Assembly: GCA_034437315.1 (NCBI GenBank)
Contig: DAOTUC010000007.1
Coordinates: forward strand, 1 to 5,445
Origin: DSAR01 sp034437315
GTDB lineage: Bacteria; Chloroflexota; Anaerolineae; B4-G1
Reading direction: 5' to 3'
DNA: 5,445 nt
The notes under the pieces are model-generated. The model made no database searches and was not told the DNA's origin. It saw nothing but the letters and a program-made list of their open reading frames with translations. Positions within the stretch are counted from its first letter, which is position 1. Every line of letters begins with the position of its first letter. Of the stretch, positions 1 through 5,445 are shown piece by piece. The position numbers and the translations under genes were made by a program.

Positions 1-2271
1 GAGCGCTTCGTCGTCTACCTGCCCCTGGATCCCGGCGAATCGCCCTCAAAACGAGGCGAGGCGGAATATCTGCGTCCCTTCTTCTACACCGCCAGGCGCT
101 TTGACTCATCCATCGAGACGGTGCTCCACAAAGCGGGCGCCGCGCCGCCGGTGGATTACGCCACCATGCGTCAGATTCGCCCTCTTTTGCCGGCCCTGGC
201 TGTGGCCTCGGTAGGCAAGGGGAAGGCCTTCTGGACCGGCATCGTCAACCTGGAGACGGCATTGGCTCACCTGCTCCCCGATTTTGAGGACTTGCTCCTG
301 CGCCTGCTGACTGCTCCTGCACAGACCATGGCCGAGCTACAGACCCGCCAGGCAGCAAGCCCCTTCTTCGATCTGGCAGCGCAACAATTCGGCATCACAG
401 CCCCTGAGACAGGCGAGGAGGACGCTTGGGCCGCTTCGCTTCCCTCTATGCACCAATGGGCCGACCGCTTCACCGCCACGCTCTGCCTGGTCGAGCTCTA
501 CGCCGCCGCCGGGGAACCGCCCGATTTCCCGTTCCGGGACGTCCTGCCGGCCCCGGTGCATTGGGGTCGCTGCCGCGCTTTCCTCCAGACGTGGCAGCGA
601 GACGAGATGTTCAAGGATGCGTTCGCCCGGCGGGCTCGCGCGATCGACGGGCAATATGGTCTCGCCGCCTGGGTCAAGGCGCTGCCTCAACTCCCGGCCT
701 GCGGCGCATTTCTCAACGCCGAACGGGCGATCTGGGAGCGCACGCGGGAGCAGTTGGACGGGATTGGAGACAAGCCCCAGGCGATTGCCTTCTGCCGCGA
801 CCAGCGAGAGACCTTCGCCCGCCGCGCCCGTGGCTTCTGGGCTCGGGAGGGCGCTCTCGCCGGTTGGGTGACGCTGGCCCACATGGCCGAGGTCGTCATC
901 GGCGCCGACGACGCGCTGGCCGAATTGGCCCGTTTCCCCACGGTCCAGTCCCTCGTCGGCCGCTACACCCAGGCCTGGCAGCAGGTCGACCGGGCCTACC
1001 GCCGCTTCCGCGCCGAGATGGACCAGGGAGTGAGCCACGTCGACGCTGCCCTCAAATGGACCCGGCGTATCTACCAGGATTTCCTGGAAGCGATCAACGT
1101 TCGCTTGGGTGAAGCAATTGCGCAGGAAGGATGGACGCCCCGCGTTGGCGATCTGTGGAGCGGCGAGGTCGAGGGCCGGCGCGGCGTCGTCCTGGTCGAT
1201 GCGCTGCGCTACGAACTGGGGCAGGAACTTGTCGAGCGCTTGCAACCTGGGCCACAGGTCACGATTGACGCGGCCCTGAGTCCACTGCCGTCGGTCACCC
1301 CGCTGGGAATGGCCGCGCTCCTCCCCCGCTGGTCCGAGTTCCAGGTCGATTACGCCGATGGGTGGGCGATCACCGCTCCGGGGTTCGAGGGCAACGTCGC
1401 CGCCCGGGCCGGCCGGTTGGGATGGCTGGAGGCGGAGCTGGCGCACGTCGTCACTTATGATATCGGCCAGTGGCTCTCCCTCCCGCTCGGTGAGGTGGAT
1501 CCTGACGCCGCCTGGATCGTGGTCACCTCGGTCGAGATCGACGCGGTGGGCGAGGGGGCGGCGACCGTGGCGTGGCACGCCTTCGACGCGCTGCTCGACC
1601 GGTTGGCGCAGGTCGTCCGTCGCCTCTTGGCCTGTGGGTGCCAGGAGGTCCACATCATCTCCGATCACGGTTTCCTCCTGCGTGAGACCATCCGTGAGAG
1701 CGACAAGGCAGCCGTCGATGCCCCCGGCGCTTTGAAAAAGGCGGAACGCTACCTCATTCTCATTGGGCAGGATCTGCCCCCGACCGATCTGCCGTCGCTG
1801 CCCGTCTCCGGGAGTGAGGGGCTGACAGCCTGGTTCCCGCGTGGGGTGGGTTGCTTTGTCACGCCGGGGCCGTATCATTTCATGCACGGCGGGATCTCAC
1901 TCCAGGAGCTGGTCACCGCCCACGTCACCGCGCGGCAATCGGTCACGGAGCGGCCCGTCCAGGTGACGCTGGAACTGGTCACCGGGCCGGAGATCCGCAA
2001 CGCGATCTTCAAGATTCGCCTCGTACCCCAGGGTGTGGATCTGCTCAGCCGCGCCCGGTCGGTCAAGGTCGACATTGCCCGCCAGGGAAAGCAGGTCTCC
2101 CGTGAGTGGGAGGCGGTGGTGAACCGGGATCCGGTCGATATGTCGCTGATGCTGTCGCCGACGTCGGGGTTAGCCGTCGGCGACGCGATTGCGATCCGCG
2201 TTTGGGACGCCGTCACCGGGGAGTTGCTGGCTCAACAACCGGCGGTGCTTCAAGTCGACCTGGATTTGTAG
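1..2271 (+). CDS. pglZ: BREX protein PglZ, 5'-truncated by window edge
   Basis: PglZ is a core cytoplasmic protein of BREX phage defence. It belongs to the alkaline phosphatase superfamily and acts with the methyltransferase PglX; its exact reaction is unsettled. The frame is open from base 1, so 756 C-terminal residues are visible and the true start is upstream. The GTG at 121 is not the start, because readable codons (ERFVVYLPLDP...) precede it. Counting codons from base 1, about 45-370 look mostly helical. The PglZ domain follows: a metal-binding strand VVLVDALRYEL with Asp400, an HIISDHGF motif with Asp555-His556, and FMHGGISLQEL with His629. These are the expected metal ligands and all are intact. 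The last ~100 residues look like a beta-sandwich tail. PglZ proteins are commonly around 800-900 residues, so probably only a short N-terminal piece is missing. It ends TAG, 12 bases before the convergent toxin gene, with no terminator visible. High confidence in the family. Confidence 0.93.
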   Translation, partial: ERFVVYLPLDPGESPSKRGEAEYLRPFFYTARRFDSSIETVLHKAGAAPPVDYATMRQIRPLLPALAVASVGKGKAFWTGIVNLETALAHLLPDFEDLLLRLLTAPAQTMAELQTRQAASPFFDLAAQQFGITAPETGEEDAWAASLPSMHQWADRFTATLCLVELYAAAGEPPDFPFRDVLPAPVHWGRCRAFLQTWQRDEMFKDAFARRARAIDGQYGLAAWVKALPQLPACGAFLNAERAIWERTREQLDGIGDKPQAIAFCRDQRETFARRARGFWAREGALAGWVTLAHMAEVVIGADDALAELARFPTVQSLVGRYTQAWQQVDRAYRRFRAEMDQGVSHVDAALKWTRRIYQDFLEAINVRLGEAIAQEGWTPRVGDLWSGEVEGRRGVVLVDALRYELGQELVERLQPGPQVTIDAALSPLPSVTPLGMAALLPRWSEFQVDYADGWAITAPGFEGNVAARAGRLGWLEAELAHVVTYDIGQWLSLPLGEVDPDAAWIVVTSVEIDAVGEGAATVAWHAFDALLDRLAQVVRRLLACGCQEVHIISDHGFLLRETIRESDKAAVDAPGALKKAERYLILIGQDLPPTDLPSLPVSGSEGLTAWFPRGVGCFVTPGPYHFMHGGISLQELVTAHVTARQSVTERPVQVTLELVTGPEIRNAIFKIRLVPQGVDLLSRARSVKVDIARQGKQVSREWEAVVNRDPVDMSLMLSPTSGLAVGDAIAIRVWDAVTGELLAQQPAVLQVDLDL

Positions 2272-2283
2272 GTTGAGGGAATG

Positions 2284-2571
2284 CTACGGGCTACGGTAGA
2301 TCTCGTGCGTACCGATGTTGCGGAAGACAAATATCGTCTCGCCCGTTTCGGGGTCTTGTTCAATGTGAAACGTGAAGACGTATTCGCGGGTCACGTGTCC
2401 TTCCCAGATGCCGGGATAGCCCTGCATCTTGCGGATACGTAGTGAAGGATGAAACGGTGGGTCTTGTACCCCTTCCTGGAAAAGCCGAAAAGCCCAGCGG
2501 GCCTTTTCCTTTACCTGTTTGGGGAGCTTGGCGTATGCTTTCCAGAATGGTTCAGTAGGTTGAAATTTCAC
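2284..2571 (-). CDS. Type II toxin, RelE/ParE superfamily
   Basis: This 95-residue basic protein has the layout of RelE/ParE-fold toxins. Two N-terminal helices (about residues 7-33, FWKAYAKLP then VKEKARWAFRLFQ) are followed by a PFHPSLRIRKMQG segment (39-51), a beta sheet including IWEGHV and YVFTFHI, and a C-terminal VFRNIGTHEIYRSP. The IGTHEIY ending resembles the RNA-cleaving YafQ/RelE-like branch more than gyrase-poisoning ParE. His41, Arg45, Arg47, Arg62 and His89 are candidate active-site residues, but the assignment is by eye. The start is GTG at 2571. No in-frame ATG lies between it and the upstream in-frame stop, and the 23-base gap after the antitoxin stop is pyrimidine-rich with no Shine-Dalgarno. 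Translation is therefore probably weak or coupled to the antitoxin. The G+C content is about 52 %, lower than in the flanking BREX genes. It faces pglZ tail to tail. Confidence 0.87.
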   Translation of the reverse strand: MKFQPTEPFWKAYAKLPKQVKEKARWAFRLFQEGVQDPPFHPSLRIRKMQGYPGIWEGHVTREYVFTFHIEQDPETGETIFVFRNIGTHEIYRSP

Positions 2572-2594
2572 GTCAAATGATAGGAGAAGCAGTT

Positions 2595-2897
2595 CTATTG
2601 TTCGTCGAGGAAGTCGATCATATCATCCATCGTGTCGAAAGTGCGCACACGCCCCTCGGCAATGGCCTCATCAGCCTCCCGTTCCTTGGCCTGCCATTCT
2701 GGGGTCCAGAAATATTGCTGCTCGACCGCGGCCAGAAGCGCTTCCGATACGATGCGCTGAATCCGCGATCCGTTTCCAGTCCTGTTCAGTGTTGCCAACG
2801 CTGTCCGAATGGCCTCCTGTTGCTCGGCCGGCATCTCGACCACCAGCCGGGGTTGACCGGGGGTGCTCTCATCAAGCGTGACAATTGGCTGGGACAT
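2595..2897 (-). CDS. Antitoxin of the RelE/ParE-type pair, probable ribbon-helix-helix fold
   Basis: This 100-residue protein is encoded directly upstream of the toxin on the same strand, the usual antitoxin-first order. A strand-like RLVVEMP (17-23) is followed by two predicted helices, about 24-38 and 44-61 (SRIQRIVSEALLAAVEQQ). This fits a ribbon-helix-helix DNA-binding unit, although the match is by pattern only. After WTPEW (64-68) comes an acidic tail, EREADEAIAEGRVRTFDT then MDDMIDFLDE, of the sort antitoxins use to wrap and neutralise RelE-fold toxins. The ATG at 2897 has a strong Shine-Dalgarno (GGAGGT on the minus strand, 2903-2908), five bases away. The gene is probably autoregulated through the inverted repeat over its promoter. 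An alternative is an AbrB- or Phd-like fold; the antitoxin role is well supported by position and tail. Confidence 0.84.
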   Translation of the reverse strand: MSQPIVTLDESTPGQPRLVVEMPAEQQEAIRTALATLNRTGNGSRIQRIVSEALLAAVEQQYFWTPEWQAKEREADEAIAEGRVRTFDTMDDMIDFLDEQ

Positions 2898-2902
2898 AAT
2901 CG

Positions 2903-2908
2903 ACCTCC
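2903..2908 (-). promoter_or_regulatory. Shine-Dalgarno site of the antitoxin gene
   Basis: Read on the minus strand this is GGAGGT, five bases before the ATG at 2897. It is a near-perfect anti-16S match and fixes the antitoxin start. The toxin gene has no such site, so the antitoxin should be made in excess. Confidence 0.85.
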
Positions 2909-2935
2909 GAAATGGTTAATCTCGCGTTCGCAGCA

Positions 2936-2961
2936 GGTATATGAGCAGAGTATAGCATACC
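2936..2961. promoter_or_regulatory. Candidate operator: GGTAT/ATACC inverted repeat over the antitoxin promoter
   Basis: GGTAT (2936-2940) and ATACC (2957-2961) form a 5-base inverted repeat separated by 16 bases. A smaller GTAT-AGC-ATAC palindrome sits inside the right half (2950-2960). Together they span the -10 box and the expected transcription start of the toxin-antitoxin operon, which is where an antitoxin repressor would bind. The arms are short, so this is a candidate only. Confidence 0.4.
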
Positions 2962-2976
2962 CTACAGCGGCGTCAA
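2949..2976 (-). promoter_or_regulatory. Sigma70-type promoter of the toxin-antitoxin operon
   Basis: On the minus strand a -35 box TTGACG (2971-2976, five of six consensus bases) is separated by 16 bases from a -10 box TATACT (2949-2954, five of six). The -10 box is preceded by TGC, giving an extended -10 element. Transcription would start near 2942 and give a leader of about 45 bases before the antitoxin ATG. This is the strongest promoter-like sequence in the window. It fires away from brxL and back towards pglZ. Confidence 0.75.
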
Positions 2977-3003
2977 GGGGCTTTCGTACCCCATCTTTGA
3001 TCT

Positions 3004-3010
3004 GAGGTGA
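3004..3010 (+). promoter_or_regulatory. Shine-Dalgarno site of brxL
   Basis: GAGGTGA lies six bases before the ATG at 3017. It decides between that ATG and later in-frame ATG codons (residues 8, 13 and 14), which have no comparable upstream site. No convincing + strand promoter was found in 2898-3003, so brxL may rely on a weak promoter or on read-through from pglZ across the toxin-antitoxin genes. Confidence 0.8.
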
Positions 3011-3016
3011 ACCTTT

Positions 3017-5092
3017 ATGAATGATACAGCTTATCGGATGACAGATACACCGATGATGGATCCATTGGATGAAAAACTGACCGCCCACTTTCCCGGTCGT
3101 GTGGTGCGCAAGGACCTGGTGCGCCAGACCAAGTCTGGCTTTAATGTCCCAGTCTACGTGCTGGAGTACCTGCTGGGCAAATACTGTTCCTCTACCGATC
3201 CGGAGATTATCGCCCAGGGGCTGGAGTACGTGCGGGATACCCTCAGCCGCAACTACGTCCGCGCCGACGAGAGCGAGAAGATCAAGTCGATCACCCGCGA
3301 GTCCGGCGCCCATCGCATCATCGACAAGATCAAGGTTCGCCTGGTGGAAACGGAGGACAAGTACTGGGCCGAATTGACCAATATGGGGGTCAAACACGTC
3401 AACGTCAGCGAGGCCGCCGTGCGTCAATACGACAAACTGCTCGCCGGCGGCATCTGGGCCATCATTGACCTGCGTTACGACGCCGAGTTCCAGCATCGCG
3501 GCCAGACACGCCCTTTCATCATCGAGAAGTTGAAACCGATCCAGCAGCCCAGCACCGACTTCAGCGATCTCTTCGCCGCCCGCGCCCACTTCACCCGCGA
3601 CGAGTGGCTGGACGTGCTGATCCGCTCCATCGGGATGGAACCCACCCACCCGGATCTAGACCATCGGAAGAAACTGCTCACTCTGATGCGGCTGGTCCCG
3701 ATGGTCGAATCCAACTACAACCTGATTGAGTTGGGACCGCGCGGCACCGGCAAGAGCTACGTCTACCGCGAACTCTCCCCCTACGCCATCCTCGTCTCCG
3801 GCGGGCAGACCACCGTAGCCCAGTTGTTTATCCACCTGGGCACCGGGCGCATTGGCCTGGTGGGGCTGTGGGACGTGGTGGCCTTCGACGAGGTAGCCGG
3901 CGTGCGCTTCAAGGACCCCAACGGCATCCAGATTCTCAAGGATTATATGGAATCGGGCAGTTTCTCCCGCGGCAAGGAGGAAGTGCCGGCCGACGCTTCC
4001 ATCGTCTACAACGGCAACATCAACGCCGACATCGACAGCATTCTCAAGACCTCGCACCTGTTCCAGCCCCTCTCACCCGACCTGCAGGATATGGCCTTCA
4101 TCGACCGGCTCCACTTCTACCTGCCCGGCTGGGATCTGGGCAAGATGCAGCCTCAGTACCTGAGCGATCATTATGGTTTCGTGGTCGACTACATCACCGA
4201 GGTGTGGCGCGAGATGCGCAAGACCAGTTACAGCGACGCAGTCGACCGGCATTTCAGCCTGGGAAGTCACCTCAACCAACGGGACGTACGCGCCGTGCGT
4301 AAGACCGTCTCTGGGCTGATCAAGCTGCTCCACCCCGACGGCGAGTTCAGCAAGGATCACGTGCAGGAATACCTGGAACTGGCCCTGGAGGGGCGGCGGC
4401 GGGTGAAGGAGCAGTTGAAAAAGATGGGCGGTTTGGAGTACTGGGCGGTCAATTTCTCTTACCTGGACGACGAGACCCGCCAGGAGACCTTCGTCACCGT
4501 GCCAGAGCAGGGCGGCGGCGGGCTGATCCTGCCGGGGCAGCCGAATCCAGGTGTGGTCTTCACCATCGGTACTGACCTGGAACAGGGGCGTCACGCCATC
4601 TTCCGCGTCGAGACCCAGGCGTTGAAGGGGCGCGGCGGCACGCGCATCACCGGCGCGCCGTCGCGCGCAATGCGGGACGCGATCAAGACCGCCTATACCT
4701 TCCTGCGCGGGCACAGCCGCCAACTCGGCATCAGCAAGGATCCTGCCGAGTACGACTTCCACGTGCAGATCGTGAATCTGATGCAATCGAAGGAAGGCAG
4801 CGAGACTGGCGTGGCCTTCTTCATCGCGATGCTCAGCGCGCTGTTGGATAAGCCGGTGCTGGAGCAATTGGTGGTGCTGGGCGAGATGAGTATCCACGGC
4901 AGCTTGCTCAAAGTGCCCGCGCTGACCGAGCGGTTGCAACTGGCGATGGACAACGGCGCCAAGCGGGTGTTGATCCCCTCGGAGAACAAGCGCGACTTTG
5001 CCGACGTGCCCAGCGACGTGCTAGACAAGTTGCAGATCATCTTCTTCTCGGACCCGGTGAATGCGGCCTTCCGGGCGATGGGTTTAGAGTGA
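3017..5092 (+). CDS. brxL: BREX protein BrxL, Lon-like AAA+ ATPase
   Basis: BrxL is the AAA+ component of type 1 and type 4 BREX. As I recall, homologues form DNA-encircling rings resembling MCM helicases and are needed for phage restriction rather than host methylation. This copy is 691 residues, full length for the family. An N-terminal family-specific domain (about 15-200) opens with LDEKLTAHFPGRVVRKDLV. The AAA+ core has Walker A GPRGTGKS (240-247, Lys246), Walker B VVAFDE (Asp291-Glu292), a likely sensor Asn334 in YNGN, and a candidate arginine finger Arg364 in FIDRLHFYLPGW. The C-terminal ~145 residues are Lon-protease-like, but the Ser-Lys dyad is not evident: Glu596 and Thr637 fall where Lon has Ser and Lys. 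The start is ATG 3017 with Shine-Dalgarno GAGGTGA. It follows pglZ in direction but is separated from it by the antisense toxin-antitoxin pair. Confidence 0.95.
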   Translation: MNDTAYRMTDTPMMDPLDEKLTAHFPGRVVRKDLVRQTKSGFNVPVYVLEYLLGKYCSSTDPEIIAQGLEYVRDTLSRNYVRADESEKIKSITRESGAHRIIDKIKVRLVETEDKYWAELTNMGVKHVNVSEAAVRQYDKLLAGGIWAIIDLRYDAEFQHRGQTRPFIIEKLKPIQQPSTDFSDLFAARAHFTRDEWLDVLIRSIGMEPTHPDLDHRKKLLTLMRLVPMVESNYNLIELGPRGTGKSYVYRELSPYAILVSGGQTTVAQLFIHLGTGRIGLVGLWDVVAFDEVAGVRFKDPNGIQILKDYMESGSFSRGKEEVPADASIVYNGNINADIDSILKTSHLFQPLSPDLQDMAFIDRLHFYLPGWDLGKMQPQYLSDHYGFVVDYITEVWREMRKTSYSDAVDRHFSLGSHLNQRDVRAVRKTVSGLIKLLHPDGEFSKDHVQEYLELALEGRRRVKEQLKKMGGLEYWAVNFSYLDDETRQETFVTVPEQGGGGLILPGQPNPGVVFTIGTDLEQGRHAIFRVETQALKGRGGTRITGAPSRAMRDAIKTAYTFLRGHSRQLGISKDPAEYDFHVQIVNLMQSKEGSETGVAFFIAMLSALLDKPVLEQLVVLGEMSIHGSLLKVPALTERLQLAMDNGAKRVLIPSENKRDFADVPSDVLDKLQIIFFSDPVNAAFRAMGLE

Positions 5093-5128
5093 TTGGATGA
5101 CAGGATTGGTTGGCCTACTGGGAGATTT

Positions 5129-5152
5129 GCCACGGTGGCGATCCTACGTGGC
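5129..5152. repeat. Short inverted repeat after brxL
   Basis: GCCACG (5129-5134) and CGTGGC (5147-5152) are perfect 6-base inverted arms with a 12-base loop, 37 bases after the brxL stop. It could fold in the transcript end, but there is no T tract and the stem is short, so it is not called a terminator. Confidence 0.3.
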
Positions 5153-5257
5153 TCAGCTACACAGTGTATGCGAACCCATTGGCCCGATTAGCGATAAAGA
5201 CAAAGGCGCTAGGCTAGAGGTTTTCATTGGCTTCTTATGAGAATCTGACACTCTGAG

Positions 5258-5273
5258 TCGTCACCCTTGACGA
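5258..5273. repeat. Compact hairpin or operator upstream of the Trypco1-like gene
   Basis: TCGTCA (5258-5263), loop CCCT, TGACGA (5268-5273) gives a perfect 6-base stem with a 4-base loop. It ends seven bases before the Shine-Dalgarno at 5281. It may be a leader hairpin affecting translation or a protein-binding palindrome. The evidence is symmetry and position only. Confidence 0.35.
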
Positions 5274-5280
5274 TAATGAC

Positions 5281-5286
5281 AGGAGG
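5281..5286 (+). promoter_or_regulatory. Shine-Dalgarno site of the Trypco1-like gene
   Basis: AGGAGG lies six bases before ATG 5293. This is a textbook site and supports a real, well-translated gene here even though only 51 codons are in view. Confidence 0.85.
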
Positions 5287-5292
5287 ATAGAA

Positions 5293-5445
5293 ATGACAAA
5301 CTACATCCAATTCGAGACCGAAGACGGCGCCACCATCCTGGTGGAGGCAGCCGCCGAGCCAGACGAAGATCAATCCGGTGTGGTACGGGCCGGGCTAAAG
5401 GACAAAGCAGGAGAGACTATCGCCCAGGCCAAGGCCAGTTTCGAG
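5293..5445 (+). CDS. Trypco1-like (trypsin-co-occurring domain 1) protein, 3'-truncated by window edge
   Basis: The first 51 residues are visible and the frame is open to the right edge. They begin MTNYIQFETEDGATILVE, then an acidic linker (22-27), GVVRAG (29-34), and a helix-like stretch KAGETIAQAKASFE. This pattern (a strand with a phrase of the type F-EDG-T-LVE, then VVRAG, then a helix ending near SFE) matches my memory of Trypco1 domains. These are small domains found next to trypsin-like proteases and other effectors in bacterial conflict systems. Their biochemical role is unknown, and a scaffold or effector-coupling role is proposed in the literature. The start is fixed by AGGAGG six bases upstream. 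It lies on the brxL strand after a 200-base gap. A trypsin-like protease, NTPase or other effector gene may follow outside the window. The family call is by eye from a short piece. Confidence 0.68.
   Translation, partial: MTNYIQFETEDGATILVEAAAEPDEDQSGVVRAGLKDKAGETIAQAKASFE

Larger units (their letters stand above)
5093..5292. other. Intergenic region between brxL and the Trypco1-like gene
   Basis: These 200 bases hold no gene I can support. They contain three small symmetries: GCCACG/CGTGGC at 5129-5152, a TACAC-A-GTGTA palindrome at 5158-5168, and a TCGTCA/TGACGA hairpin at 5258-5273. A short direct repeat TCTGA occurs at 5244-5248 and 5252-5256. No stem is followed by a T run, so there is no recognisable intrinsic terminator for brxL. 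I found no promoter with both boxes well placed for the next gene. The gap size and the fresh strong Shine-Dalgarno suggest that the next gene starts a separate unit. Confidence 0.5.

Noticed and set aside
121..123. GTG at 121 as the pglZ start
   Set aside because: Forty sense codons upstream continue in the same frame to base 1 with plausible PglZ-like sequence, and no Shine-Dalgarno is seen before 121. The gene is cut by the window edge.
337..1887. A 516-codon open frame on the minus strand opposite pglZ
   Set aside because: It has low-complexity, GC-driven composition with no recognisable domain, and it lies wholly antisense to a gene with intact PglZ motifs. Long antisense open frames are expected in DNA this GC-rich.
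2977..2992. GGGG-CTTTCGTA-CCCC hairpin in the brxL leader
   Set aside because: The arms are only four bases with an 8-base loop and no conserved riboswitch-like features. It is noted but too weak to call.
2577..3005. A 142-codon + strand open frame across the antitoxin and its promoter
   Set aside because: It is antisense to the antitoxin, has no domain pattern, and its tail runs over the promoter and the brxL ribosome site. The minus-strand antitoxin reading explains the region much better.
2786..3649. A 287-codon minus-strand open frame across the control region and the start of brxL
   Set aside because: It overlaps two well-supported genes in other frames and has no recognisable protein family features. 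It is a composition shadow.
4073..4939. A 288-codon minus-strand open frame opposite brxL
   Set aside because: It is rich in His, Leu and Gln with no domain pattern and lies entirely opposite the conserved BrxL coding sequence.
5129..5152. Intrinsic terminator after brxL
   Set aside because: The stem is only 6 bases, the loop is 12 bases, and no T run follows.
1..5445. CRISPR array, tRNA, rRNA, insertion sequence or integrase
   Set aside because: No regularly spaced repeats, tRNA-like cloverleaf, ribosomal RNA segments, transposase or recombinase genes, or long terminal inverted repeats were seen on either strand.

Overview
This window is a piece of a bacterial defence locus of the BREX (bacteriophage exclusion) class. 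Two BREX genes lie on the + strand: the 3' part of pglZ (1-2271, open at the left edge) and a complete brxL (3017-5092). The neighbouring pair pglZ-brxL is typical of type 1 BREX (brxA-brxB-brxC-pglX-pglZ-brxL) and also occurs in type 4 (brxP-brxC/pglY-pglZ-brxL). The upstream genes are outside the window, so the type cannot be settled here.

The organism is a bacterium with GC-rich DNA. Sampled stretches of pglZ are above 70 % G+C and brxL is near 60 %. ATG and GTG starts and clear Shine-Dalgarno sites are visible. No ribosomal RNA or other phylogenetic marker is present. The protein flavour would suit an environmental lineage such as Chloroflexota, but this is a weak impression.

Layout: (1) 1-2271, PglZ, a phosphatase-superfamily BREX core protein. 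(2) 2284-2897, minus strand, a type II toxin-antitoxin pair placed against the operon direction between pglZ and brxL. It is an antitoxin with a probable ribbon-helix-helix fold followed by a RelE/ParE-superfamily toxin, with its own strong extended -10 sigma70-type promoter. Its G+C content (about 52-59 % by hand count) is below that of the flanking BREX genes, which suggests later insertion. (3) 2898-3016, a divergent control region shared by the antitoxin and brxL, with an inverted repeat over the antitoxin promoter. (4) 3017-5092, BrxL, an AAA+ ATPase with a C-terminal Lon-like domain that appears to lack the Lon Ser-Lys catalytic dyad. (5) 5093-5292, a 200-base gap with small inverted repeats. 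(6) 5293 to the right edge, the first 51 codons of a small protein resembling the trypsin-co-occurring domain 1 (Trypco1) family, probably the start of a second defence-associated unit.

How the parts may work together: PglZ and BrxL belong to the phage-exclusion machinery. The toxin-antitoxin pair could stabilise the island as an addiction module, or could link the state of the antitoxin to brxL expression through the shared intergenic region. The downstream Trypco1-like gene suggests that the defence island continues to the right. No wholly new system is proved here; the most unusual features are the antisense toxin-antitoxin insertion inside the BREX core and the Trypco1-like neighbour.
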